Source of the DNA: Clostridiales bacterium
Lineage (GTDB): Bacteria > Bacillota_A > Clostridia > Saccharofermentanales > Saccharofermentanaceae
Length of the DNA stretch: 22,019 bases
Reading direction: 5' to 3'
NCBI GenBank assembly: GCA_017649745.1
Contig: JAGCGE010000326.1
Location: forward strand, 1 to 22,019
Shown: one piece after another, positions 13,768 through 21,856 of the stretch
Position numbering within the stretch: the first letter of the stretch is position 1
How the letters are laid out: each line of letters starts with the position of its first letter
Made by a program: the position numbers and the translations under genes
The notes under the pieces: model-generated
Database searches by the model: none
Told to the model about the DNA's origin: nothing
The model's input: the letters and a program-made list of their open reading frames with translations, nothing else

Positions 13768-16200
13768 TTACAAGTTTTGTAATTCCTCTAATGCTTCAGA
13801 ATAAATATTCTGAGAAGTGATTCCTTCGTCACTGCGGAATCTTACTGAATATGCTGTCTTTAAAGTAACACTCATGTTGTCGACCGAGTTGATCGAATCT
13901 ATCTTCTCTTTCAATCCTTCAGCAATATCGATGAGTTCCTGCTTGGACTTGGCGAATGTAAGGATCGCAAAGATAGTGTTGTCTACTCTTGCTGCAGCAC
14001 CAGTCTGTCCTACTTCATCAACTATCTCTTCTGCTATTCTCTGAACTACACTTTCGGCAATATCAGGACCATAATCTTCCAATATACGATCTGATTTCAG
14101 GTTCTTGATAAGTACAACTCCGTAATCCTGCTTAAGAGATTCATACTGCTGTGAATAGTCTACCAGAGATTTTACAAACGAATAGATATTCATTAATCCT
14201 GTGCTCTCGTCAATGTCAGAATCGAAAGCTTCCAGACCGAACATATCCCTTGCTTCCTCTACATCAAAGATATATCCCATGATACCAACGATCTCTCCAT
14301 TAAGATAGACCGGAAGTTTTGAAGTAATCGTATCGCGAGTAACTCCGTCAATGATGCTCTTACCAGGCTTTACAAGGTAACTGTTTCCTCGATTGAGGAT
14401 CTCGTTTTCTTCACTGGCATATGATGGATCAGCGAAATAACATTTCAGATCTTCACCACACTTACCGATTATCTCATCGACAGAATCAAAGCCAAAGTAA
14501 TCAAGGAAAGCCTTACTTGCACCTCGGAACTTTCTGTCCTTATCCTTCCAGAAAAACTTGATATTAGAACCCCACAGGATGTTATACCAGAGAAGTGAAT
14601 ACTCCTCAGGATTAAGAATACTACTCATGGAAGAACCATGATCGATGAGAGTCTTTGTAGAATTCTCCGTCAACGGCTTAATACAGTATAAGAATTCTTT
14701 TCCGTTTGATCCCGGCAAAACTAATACTGATGCTGTGACCCAGCGATAATTACCCTCTTCATTCTTTATTCTAAAAGCTTCCTCGATAACACCGAGATCG
14801 GTTTTGGCGATCCTTTCCCCCATGGTTGAAAAATCCATGAATTCGGAATATCTCTTCCTGTCGTTTGGATGAACACTGTTATTAGCCATCATCTCAGTTG
14901 ACTTACGCATATCCATCTTCTCAGGTCCTTTGTAGAATCTGAATTTACCCAGGATAGGTGTAACTCTCTGCTCCTCAGGACAGAACAACAAAATAACGAC
15001 AAAAAGATGAGAGAGTTCTCTAAGCTGATAATCCAATTCGCCTGTCTTCAGACTGTCATCACCGACTGACATGTTGGTAAGAGAAGCTTTTATCAAGTGA
15101 AGGCCATCATTCTCAGCGACCTCACAAGCCTTTAAGCGCAGATAATTGCCTCCGACAGAATAGTAGAATTCTTCCTGTCTCTTACTATTCGCCAAAAGAT
15201 CCGCAAAACTACGGAATTTATAAAGAAGCGGAGAATCTTTCCTATATATTCTCTTATCGACTTCATCAAGATCCGGCAACTCATCAAAACACTGCAACTT
15301 ATATGCATCATTCATGAACAACGTTTTGAAATTCTTGCCGTCGTAACTGATCAATTCCAAAGGAGAATCTGTACTTCTGACATGATACTCAGCCCTATCG
15401 TAGAAAGCATTCCACTTACGGCCTTCACAACTGATGTTCTTCTCCTTTATATTGGCAAGGGCATCTTCTAAAGGCATCGGCTTACCATAGAAATATCCCT
15501 GCAATTTGCCGCATCCGATCTCCTTTAAGAAATTAACCTCTTCTTCAGTTTCAACACCTTCAGCCAGAGTCTTGATGCCGATATCCTTCGCCATAGTAAT
15601 TACTGATCTCATGATCGCCTTAGACTTCTCATTCATGGATGTAAGGAAAGACATATCCAGCTTCAATACATCGACATCGAAATCTTTAAGAAGATTGAGG
15701 GATGAATAACCGCTTCCGAAGTCATCCATCCAAACAGCATATCCGTGATCTCTGAACTTCTTGATGATATCCTGCATGAAATCGCCATCAGTTATCATCA
15801 TGCTCTCTGTGATCTCGATATGGATATAATCTCGCGGAATATCATTCTTCTCTACTGCATTCTCAACGATCTCAAGCATGTCACAGGTCAGGAAATCCAG
15901 TCTGGACAGGTTGATAGATACCGGAACCATATCAAGCCCACTAGTGATCCTGTTATGGATGTCGCTACAAACTCTCTCGATCATAAAGATATCGAGTTTA
16001 TATATCAGTTCGGCCTCTTCAAGAGTTCCGATGAATTGAGCAGGAGACAAAAATCCGTGTTCTGGGTCTATCCAACGCGCAAGAGATTCAAAGCCGCATA
16101 ATTCTCCGGTAAGAGAACGGATAACCGGCTGATAATATACTTTGATCCAATCGTTAGCGATTGCATCATCTATAGAATTAGTTATATATTGTTTCAACAC
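13768..16200 (-). CDS. EAL phosphodiesterase with PAS domains and C-terminal degenerate GGDEF
   Basis: An 810-residue soluble protein with an unusual order: catalytic EAL first, sensors in the middle, GGDEF last. The EAL domain (1-250) has YYQPV (22-26), ESLARW with Glu38 in place of the EAL Glu, Asn97 in SINLSR, EITES (Glu129), DDFGSGYS (Asp159/160), Lys180, AEGVE (Glu214) and QGYFYGKP (Gln234). It therefore carries the full catalytic set for c-di-GMP hydrolysis. Residues about 390-510 (VHPNDRKRY, YRWV) and 535-650 look like PAS domains. The GGDEF-like domain (about 655-805) reads VDNTI (739-743) where GGDEF should be and cannot be a cyclase; it may bind GTP or pair as a regulator. The start is GTG, with GGGGTG 8 nt upstream. 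Confidence 0.88.
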   Translation of the reverse strand: MLKQYITNSIDDAIANDWIKVYYQPVIRSLTGELCGFESLARWIDPEHGFLSPAQFIGTLEEAELIYKLDIFMIERVCSDIHNRITSGLDMVPVSINLSRLDFLTCDMLEIVENAVEKNDIPRDYIHIEITESMMITDGDFMQDIIKKFRDHGYAVWMDDFGSGYSSLNLLKDFDVDVLKLDMSFLTSMNEKSKAIMRSVITMAKDIGIKTLAEGVETEEEVNFLKEIGCGKLQGYFYGKPMPLEDALANIKEKNISCEGRKWNAFYDRAEYHVRSTDSPLELISYDGKNFKTLFMNDAYKLQCFDELPDLDEVDKRIYRKDSPLLYKFRSFADLLANSKRQEEFYYSVGGNYLRLKACEVAENDGLHLIKASLTNMSVGDDSLKTGELDYQLRELSHLFVVILLFCPEEQRVTPILGKFRFYKGPEKMDMRKSTEMMANNSVHPNDRKRYSEFMDFSTMGERIAKTDLGVIEEAFRIKNEEGNYRWVTASVLVLPGSNGKEFLYCIKPLTENSTKTLIDHGSSMSSILNPEEYSLLWYNILWGSNIKFFWKDKDRKFRGASKAFLDYFGFDSVDEIIGKCGEDLKCYFADPSYASEENEILNRGNSYLVKPGKSIIDGVTRDTITSKLPVYLNGEIVGIMGYIFDVEEARDMFGLEAFDSDIDESTGLMNIYSFVKSLVDYSQQYESLKQDYGVVLIKNLKSDRILEDYGPDIAESVVQRIAEEIVDEVGQTGAAARVDNTIFAILTFAKSKQELIDIAEGLKEKIDSINSVDNMSVTLKTAYSVRFRSDEGITSQNIYSEALEELQNL

Positions 16201-16227
16201 GATGCAAACACCCCATTTTCTAAGGCT

Positions 16228-16256
16228 AGTTTATCACAAAAACGAATGTATAACAA
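16228..16256 (-). promoter_or_regulatory. Candidate promoter of the EAL-PAS gene
   Basis: On the minus strand TTGTTA (16256-16251) and TAAACT (16233-16228) are separated by 17 bp. They lie about 30 nt before the GTG start, inside the 86-bp gap after the small membrane protein gene. Both hexamers are imperfect. Confidence 0.35.
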
Positions 16257-16286
16257 ATATGTTTTACATTTTGAAAAGGTTACAAG

Positions 16287-16580
16287 TTATCGCACTTCGT
16301 TATCGTCTTTTGTTTTTGTCTTGAAATCCAACCACAAACTGTATGGGAGCATCCATACGCCCGGATCGAGCAAACACAGGAATGCGAGCCATTTGATCGG
16401 AGATAAGATAAATCCCAGAAAGATAAAGAATCCACCGACAAGCGGAACTCCCGAAACAAATCTATTACTTCGCTTACTGACGATCATCGCTCCGTAAGTC
16501 ATAAACAAGAAAAATCCGCCTATTGAAGCAAGGATCGCTGCTACTATCCATTTTGTCGAGTTCGGCTCGTTGCTCCACAT
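16287..16580 (-). CDS. Small membrane protein of unknown function
   Basis: 97 residues with two to three hydrophobic helices: about 10-34 (WIVAAILASIGGFFLFMTYG), 42-60 (GVPLVGGFFIFLGFILSP) and 62-80. The short N-terminus is polar and the C-terminal tail is charged (KTKTKDDNEVR), as expected for a cytoplasmic end. The Gly-rich helices and lack of charged residues in them look like a genuine integral membrane protein. The ribosome binding site is poor: GGAG is 13 nt before the ATG. No family is recognised. It lies upstream of the EAL gene on the same strand with an 86-bp gap. Confidence 0.65.
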   Translation of the reverse strand: MWSNEPNSTKWIVAAILASIGGFFLFMTYGAMIVSKRSNRFVSGVPLVGGFFIFLGFILSPIKWLAFLCLLDPGVWMLPYSLWLDFKTKTKDDNEVR

Positions 16581-16639
16581 TGTGTTTACTTAACTCCAAT
16601 TGAAATCACTAATCTTATCTGCATTTTAGCATAGTGCGG

Positions 16640-16645
16640 TATAAT
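16640..16645 (+). promoter_or_regulatory. Candidate -10 box for the kinase/solute-binding-protein operon
   Basis: A perfect TATAAT that covers the first possible ATG (16644). Transcription from it would begin near 16652, downstream of that ATG, so it favours the start at 16674. No good -35 is seen; TTATCT lies 19 nt upstream. Confidence 0.45.
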
Positions 16646-16673
16646 GAAATCAAAAAGGACGGCAAGATCCATT

Positions 16674-17684
16674 ATGGCACTCGAAAAAAGCCTCTTGAAC
16701 ATCGAGAAGATGAGTGATCTTCTGGCAAGAGAATATGGTCTACATTTCAAAGATGCTAACCCGTTTGGTGTAGGATCTGCCAATTGCTTTAAGGTCAACT
16801 GCGAAGAAGGCACGTTTTTTCTAAAAGAATTCCAGAGTGAATATCTGATGAAAGATATCGAAAAAGAAGCTGCTCTTGTTGATTTTTTGTCCAAAAAGGG
16901 CTTCCCTGTTGCAAGTTTCAGACAAACGTTAAAAGGAAGTTTCGGAACTGAATATGAGGGTCATGTGATCAGTGTTCAGGATTTTATAGAAGGAAGATCT
17001 TACCTCAACGATATGCCTGTCAGTTACCTTCTTGAATGCGCTGAGTATCTTGGAAAACTTCACACGTTAATGCAAGGTTATGAGCTGAACAGTTTTCTTG
17101 ATGAGAAGTGGCTGGCTAAGTTCTCTGAAGAAAAGTCAGCTTCAAACTATGACAGACTCCTTGATGCGCTTGAGAAGCAATCTGATGATCCAAACTATGA
17201 AAAGATCCGTGATGACCTTCTGTTCAGAAAATCTCTCGCCTGCCGCGTTAATGAACTGAAATCGTATTTTATAGGAATAACATATAAACCAACTCATGGA
17301 GATTATACTGCGTGCCAGTTGATATGCGTTGATGATCATATAAGGGCCGTTATCGATTTCTCATCTGCATCAACACTACCTGCGATCTGGGAGATAATGC
17401 GTTCTTATGTTCAATCATTCGGGCACTTCGATCTTAACGAATTCACTGAATACGTTAAGCAGTATCTTAGGTTTTCGGATCTATCTAGAAGAGATCTTGA
17501 AGCCATGCCATATGTATATCTTTTCCAGTTATCACAGAGTCTATATGGTTACGAGGAATATCTGATCACCAAAAGCGAGAACAGAAATAACCTTCTTGAA
17601 TATGCTATATGGCGTACGAATATACTTAAGAGCATCGAAAGGCAAACGTCTGAGATATCAAGAACACTTACAAGTCTTCTTTAA
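16674..17684 (+). CDS. Aminoglycoside-phosphotransferase-fold kinase (atypical)
   Basis: 336 residues from the ATG at 16674. Visible kinase landmarks are GVGSANCFKV as a glycine-rich loop, FLKEF with Lys51 as the ATP-binding Lys, THGDY (His208-Gly209-Asp210) as the catalytic loop, and VIDFSSA with Asp228 as the metal-binding residue. This is the phosphotransferase/choline-kinase-like fold. The loop reads HGDYTACQ, so the usual metal-binding Asn (HxDxxxxN) is Gln215. The substrate is unknown; the family includes antibiotic, choline, homoserine, methylthioribose and spore-coat (CotS-like) kinases, and antibiotic resistance should not be assumed. A start at 16644 adds ten residues but coincides with a TATAAT. 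A 25-bp gap separates it from the lipoprotein gene. Confidence 0.78.
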   Translation: MALEKSLLNIEKMSDLLAREYGLHFKDANPFGVGSANCFKVNCEEGTFFLKEFQSEYLMKDIEKEAALVDFLSKKGFPVASFRQTLKGSFGTEYEGHVISVQDFIEGRSYLNDMPVSYLLECAEYLGKLHTLMQGYELNSFLDEKWLAKFSEEKSASNYDRLLDALEKQSDDPNYEKIRDDLLFRKSLACRVNELKSYFIGITYKPTHGDYTACQLICVDDHIRAVIDFSSASTLPAIWEIMRSYVQSFGHFDLNEFTEYVKQYLRFSDLSRRDLEAMPYVYLFQLSQSLYGYEEYLITKSENRNNLLEYAIWRTNILKSIERQTSEISRTLTSLL

Positions 17685-17709
17685 TTATTTCGCATAGCGG
17701 AGGACGAGA

Positions 17710-19419
17710 ATGAAAAGAGCAAAAACACTTATTTCTGTATCACTGATATTTGTTTTCTTACTTCAACTTGTTTCATGCACGCATTCAACGACAACGTCTT
17801 CCGAAACATCCGTAACTGAGAATACGACTACGGAAGAAGAGCCTCAAGAGATCAGTGAGTTCACCATGTTTTCGACACTTTGGGGGATCGAATCTTCTTC
17901 TGACGGAGAGATCAAGAAACTCATCGCTGATAAGACCGGTGTTCTTGTACATGAATCATTCATTAGCGGAACAGACTGGAATTTTAATACACTTATTGAT
18001 GATATGTTAGCGCTGCCTGACGACAGTATTCCTGACATTATCTATACGACTTTTGACGCACATAAGCTTTATGAGTCAGGAAGAGCGGTTGCCTGGGATC
18101 AATACCTTGAGAAATATCCAAGGCTTAAAGAACTTCACACAGATGAAGAATGGGATAAGTTAAGACAGGAAGACGGACACATCTACTGGGCTGATTTCGA
18201 AGATTGCTTCAAGGACAAAGACACTTCTGTCACACATATAGGCGATGCATTCTGGATCCAGGTCCGCGTTCTCGAATGGGCAGGATATCCTAAGATCGAG
18301 ACGCTTGACGAATACTTCGATCTTCTCGAAAGATACTCAGAAGAATATCCTGTGCTTCCTGACGGAACTGAAGTTATCCCTTATGCTTGCAGCATGGAAA
18401 CAGTTCCAGGAAAGCCAGCTATGTATATGGAAGGCTACCCTGATAATGATTTCGCGATCGTAGATAACAATAACGGTGATCCTAAGGTTATCGACTACAC
18501 TACATCCGACACTTCAAAGAACTATTTCAAGAAGCTTAATGAGGAATATGAGAAAGGCGTTTTGACTTCATATCCTCAGGGTCAGTTTAATTCTTATCGT
18601 GAAGATATCTCGTCAGGACGAGTTCTTGGTTTTTTCGATAATTACAGTGCAATAGCGCAGTTTACTGATACATTCAGCAAACCGCGCACTGATGTGGACG
18701 GACATAAATTCTATCTTTCTGAACTCGGATATGATTATGTACCGCTCGGCCTTGTAAGCCAGAAAGGTATGAAGCAGCAGTATCACAGTTATAACGTGAT
18801 GAATGATGACTGGGGTCTTGTGGTCATGGATAAATGCAGCGATCCTGATAAGGTATTCGAATTCTTCGATGCGCTTCTTGATCAGGAGATACACGACCTT
18901 CGTTTCTGGGGAATCAAAGATGTTGATTATCTCGTTGATGACAACGGCATTTACTACAGGACTGAAGAGATGAGGAACAACTGGTCAGATGATCATTACT
19001 GTGCAGATCACGTCTGTAAATATCTCGGACTTCCTCACTGGCACGGAATGAGGCCTGAAGGTTTTAATCGCATGATATCAGATGAACAGCCGTCTGAATT
19101 TAAGGCAACATTGCCGGCGCCTGTTGCCAAATGTCTTGATGCCTATGCTGCTGATAACTTTGTTGAGATGCTCGATTCTGAGATCTGCGATCCTTATCCA
19201 TGGTATCCGCTCGGAACATGGATCGAAAACATGGACAAAACGTCGCCATATTACAACACCTTCAACGAGATAAATAGTTTCAAAGAGGAATGGTTCAATC
19301 TACTTATAACGAGTTCTGATTTCAACAAAGAATGGGAGACATTCATCTCCGAATACAGCAAGCTTGAAACACAGGGTCTCTTCGATGCTGCTCAAGAAGA
19401 AGTCGAAAACAGACTATGA
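17710..19419 (+). CDS. ABC-type extracellular solute-binding lipoprotein
   Basis: A 569-residue protein with lipobox LVSC (Cys23), then a Ser/Thr/Glu-rich linker (24-48) and a large solute-binding domain. The style matches family 1 (sugar or oligosaccharide, LplA-like) binding proteins: an early FSTLWG, LIADKTGV, DIIYTTFDAHKLYESGRAVAWDQYLEKYP-type text after about residue 115, and a Trp/Tyr-rich second half (HYCADHVCKYLGLPHWHGMRP). No permease or ATPase for import lies nearby, since the adjacent ABC genes are exporters on the other strand. It may therefore serve a distant transporter or act as a sensor. GGAGGA lies 5-6 nt before the ATG. Its stop overlaps the convergent kinase stop by 6 bp. 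Confidence 0.85.
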   Translation: MKRAKTLISVSLIFVFLLQLVSCTHSTTTSSETSVTENTTTEEEPQEISEFTMFSTLWGIESSSDGEIKKLIADKTGVLVHESFISGTDWNFNTLIDDMLALPDDSIPDIIYTTFDAHKLYESGRAVAWDQYLEKYPRLKELHTDEEWDKLRQEDGHIYWADFEDCFKDKDTSVTHIGDAFWIQVRVLEWAGYPKIETLDEYFDLLERYSEEYPVLPDGTEVIPYACSMETVPGKPAMYMEGYPDNDFAIVDNNNGDPKVIDYTTSDTSKNYFKKLNEEYEKGVLTSYPQGQFNSYREDISSGRVLGFFDNYSAIAQFTDTFSKPRTDVDGHKFYLSELGYDYVPLGLVSQKGMKQQYHSYNVMNDDWGLVVMDKCSDPDKVFEFFDALLDQEIHDLRFWGIKDVDYLVDDNGIYYRTEEMRNNWSDDHYCADHVCKYLGLPHWHGMRPEGFNRMISDEQPSEFKATLPAPVAKCLDAYAADNFVEMLDSEICDPYPWYPLGTWIENMDKTSPYYNTFNEINSFKEEWFNLLITSSDFNKEWETFISEYSKLETQGLFDAAQEEVENRL

Positions 19420-20049
19420 GTTTTCCTTGTCTCTTCTAATCGTCTCGATGATCTCAGAAAAGATAGCATCTCTATCAACTGATGTATCGAAAACACGAAA
19501 ACCATGAGCAGTCAGATCCTTCATCATTTCCTGATTATATGAGACAGCTTCTTCAGCAACTTGTCTAAGTTCTTCATCAGATAAGTGATACGTCCAATCG
19601 TTCTCTGTATCATATCTTCTGAAATCCGAATAAAACTCATCGGCAGTTTTATTGCATTGTACCAATCCGATCCGAATGAATTGTTCATTCGGATCTTTTA
19701 TATTGTATGATCGGATTATTGAATCGATCTTATCAAAATCATAGTAAGCACCTTCAAGGATAAAGTTATTATCCTCAACTGCTCCGTGACTATAACCAAG
19801 CGCACTGCGACCGTCAGGAGATGAGAACACACCAAGAAAATTACCTAGGAACGGCGCAATATTCTCAGTTGTCTTATCTCTGTTCCAATTAAGCCTGATA
19901 TCCAAATCAGGATATGCATTCTCGAAAACTGCAACCAGCTTATCGATACTTATAACAAACGAGTTAAACTCATTATTAAGCAATCTCGCAAGTGTGCTCT
20001 TCCCTGACCTGCTAGGTCCTACAATGATTATATTTTTAGACTGATACAT
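19414..20049 (-). CDS. P-loop kinase-like nucleoside triphosphatase
   Basis: 211 residues from the ATG at 20049. The P-loop is GPSRSGKST (11-19), followed by a short strand and SIDKLVAVFE, then FILEGAYYDFDKID, as in small-molecule kinases of the adenylate-kinase/shikimate-kinase type. The C-terminal part is helical and acidic. A classic lid is not recognised, so the substrate cannot be named. An upstream ATG at 20082 would overlap the ABC gene more deeply and lacks a ribosome binding site; 20049 has AGGTG 5 nt upstream. It overlaps the end of the exporter gene by 14 bp, so it is the third gene of that operon and is translationally coupled. Its coding region contains a strong plus-strand hairpin. 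Confidence 0.75.
   Translation of the reverse strand: MYQSKNIIIVGPSRSGKSTLARLLNNEFNSFVISIDKLVAVFENAYPDLDIRLNWNRDKTTENIAPFLGNFLGVFSSPDGRSALGYSHGAVEDNNFILEGAYYDFDKIDSIIRSYNIKDPNEQFIRIGLVQCNKTADEFYSDFRRYDTENDWTYHLSDEELRQVAEEAVSYNQEMMKDLTAHGFRVFDTSVDRDAIFSEIIETIRRDKENS
19669..19699 (+). terminator. Plus-strand intrinsic terminator inside the minus-strand kinase gene
   Basis: A perfect 12-bp stem GATCCGAATGAA (19669-19680) / TTCATTCGGATC (19684-19695) with a TTG loop, followed immediately by TTTTATATTG on the plus strand. No T-tract follows on the minus strand. It lies 250 nt past the stop of the solute-binding protein gene and is the first convincing terminator for that transcript. Confidence 0.7.
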
Positions 20050-21856
20050 AAGCACCTGCCTGAGCTTTCCACATGTCGGCATATTTACCGTTCATAGCAA
20101 GAAGTTGTTCGTGGTTACCCTCCTCAACTATCTTTCCGTTTTCGAGCATGAAGATGTGATCTGCGATCCTCGTCGTCGACAGACGGTGTGAAATGAAGAT
20201 AACTGTTTTGTCACCTGTTGCACCTAGCATAGCATGGTTGAGCTGATACTCTGCTATAGGATCAAGTGCAGATGACGGCTCATCAAGAATCATGAGGCCT
20301 GCTTCTTTGTAGAATACTCGCGAGATCGCGAGCTTCTGCGATTCACCGCCTGAGAGGTTCAGACCTTCTTCGTCGAACTCAGTTGTGAGCATCGTATCAA
20401 GACCTGATGACAGCTCCATGGCTCTGCTATATAGACCACTCTCTTTAAGTGAAGTTATGATCTTATCTTCATTAGCGTTTTCGAGAGGTCCAAGAACAAC
20501 ATTTTCCCTGACGCTTCCGGCAAAGATATTGAAATCCTGGAAGACGGCACCTATCGAGTCGCGGTAAGATTCAAGATCATATTTCTTTATGTCGAGACCA
20601 TCGGCTTTGATGGTACCTGATGTCGGATCATAAAGACGCATCAGAAGCTTAACGAGAGTTGTCTTTCCTGCACCATTATAACCAACGAGAGCGATCTTGC
20701 GGCCAGGCTTGATGTAAAGACTTATATCGTTAATGACACTCGGAGTATCAGGCTTGTATGAGAATGATACATTCTCGAGATCGATCCTCTTAGCATCCTT
20801 AGAAGCCTTCTCTTCTCCTTCGGAAACGATCTTAGGTTCAGTACCAAGGAAGTCTCTGATCTTCTGGATGTAAAGGCTTGTCTCACACGAAGCAGGATAT
20901 GTCTCAGTAAAGACATTCATACTGTGCTTGAGTCTTCCGAAAGAGTTGTAAAGGATAGCGAGCGTGCTTATCGATATATTCTTCGTAACGACAACCATGA
21001 GGATCAGATAAGTGATATACAAGGTATCGCAAACAAAGAAATTCGCGATGTGTTTCCTCATGAACTCGATGAAGAAACGCTTCCTTGCATACTTCTTATC
21101 AGTAGCAACGATCTCTTCTGATGCCTTGTCGAATCTCTTATACATTATGCCTGCTACGTCAGGGTTCATGCGAAGTTCCTTGGCGTAATCGTTTAGATAG
21201 AAGATACGCTCGATGTATGTACGCTTACGTTCTGAAGGATTCCTCTCGATCCTTACCTTGTAGTTTACCTTGATGAACATCTGGTTAAACACATAACTCA
21301 TGATAAATGAAGCGAATACAAAGAGTATCGACGGCTTATCCTTCAAGATGAAGTAGATACCGTTAGATAAGAATGCCGTCAGGCCACTCAAGATATTGAT
21401 GACAAGTCCCTCAACCTTATCGATCTGGTTATCGACTTCAGAGATCGCAAGCACCTGCGAGTTATAGAACTCCGGATCGTCATAGCATGCCAGATCGACC
21501 TTGGCAGCTCTCTCATAGAGCATGACCTTGATCTTCTCTTTTACCTTAGGGCGCTCTTTCTCCATGATGTAATCGCCAGAGAAAACAGTAAAGAGCATTC
21601 CGAGCGTGATCGCAACAGCAAGGATAACGATAACCGCAGCTACTCGCTCAAAAGGGTATCCCTTCTCAGCAGCTTCAAGTACATAACCTATTCCTACCGT
21701 ATGTTCGAAAAAGATCGACAACTGTCCTCTGATCGCATCGATCGCCGGTATGATGACAAAGGCAGGTGAAGCTTTGAGCATCAATTTCAACAGGAATAAG
21801 TTATTCTTCAAAACAACAGAGACCGGCTGTTTGGTCTTCTTGTCCTTAGTGCTCAT
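20036..21856 (-). CDS. ABC exporter half-transporter (permease fused to ATPase)
   Basis: 606 residues. The N-terminal 330 residues carry about six hydrophobic helices (for example VAAVIVILAVAITLGMLF and FFVCDTLYITYLILMVVV), with the long cytoplasmic loops typical of type I (MsbA/LmrA-like) exporters. The ATPase domain (about 360-600) has Walker A GYNGAGKTT (392-400), Q-loop VFQDF, signature LSGGESQKLA, Walker B LMILDEPSSALDP with the catalytic Glu, and H-loop ISHRLS. All catalytic motifs are intact. The gene starts with an ATGA overlap with an upstream ABC protein, which points to a heterodimeric exporter. GGAGGTG lies just upstream. The substrate is not predictable; lipids, peptides and drugs are all possible. 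Confidence 0.93.
   Translation of the reverse strand: MSTKDKKTKQPVSVVLKNNLFLLKLMLKASPAFVIIPAIDAIRGQLSIFFEHTVGIGYVLEAAEKGYPFERVAAVIVILAVAITLGMLFTVFSGDYIMEKERPKVKEKIKVMLYERAAKVDLACYDDPEFYNSQVLAISEVDNQIDKVEGLVINILSGLTAFLSNGIYFILKDKPSILFVFASFIMSYVFNQMFIKVNYKVRIERNPSERKRTYIERIFYLNDYAKELRMNPDVAGIMYKRFDKASEEIVATDKKYARKRFFIEFMRKHIANFFVCDTLYITYLILMVVVTKNISISTLAILYNSFGRLKHSMNVFTETYPASCETSLYIQKIRDFLGTEPKIVSEGEEKASKDAKRIDLENVSFSYKPDTPSVINDISLYIKPGRKIALVGYNGAGKTTLVKLLMRLYDPTSGTIKADGLDIKKYDLESYRDSIGAVFQDFNIFAGSVRENVVLGPLENANEDKIITSLKESGLYSRAMELSSGLDTMLTTEFDEEGLNLSGGESQKLAISRVFYKEAGLMILDEPSSALDPIAEYQLNHAMLGATGDKTVIFISHRLSTTRIADHIFMLENGKIVEEGNHEQLLAMNGKYADMWKAQAGAYVSV

Noticed and set aside
15745..16101. 118-residue plus-strand reading frame opposite the EAL domain
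   Set aside because: Covered by conserved EAL motifs on the other strand; no ribosome binding site or recognisable family.
16189..16497. 102-residue plus-strand reading frame
   Set aside because: It runs antisense across the small membrane protein and the promoter of the EAL gene; its composition does not look like a protein.
16674..17684. Aminoglycoside resistance gene
   Set aside because: The fold is shared with many housekeeping kinases, the catalytic loop differs from true resistance enzymes, and no mobile-element context is present.
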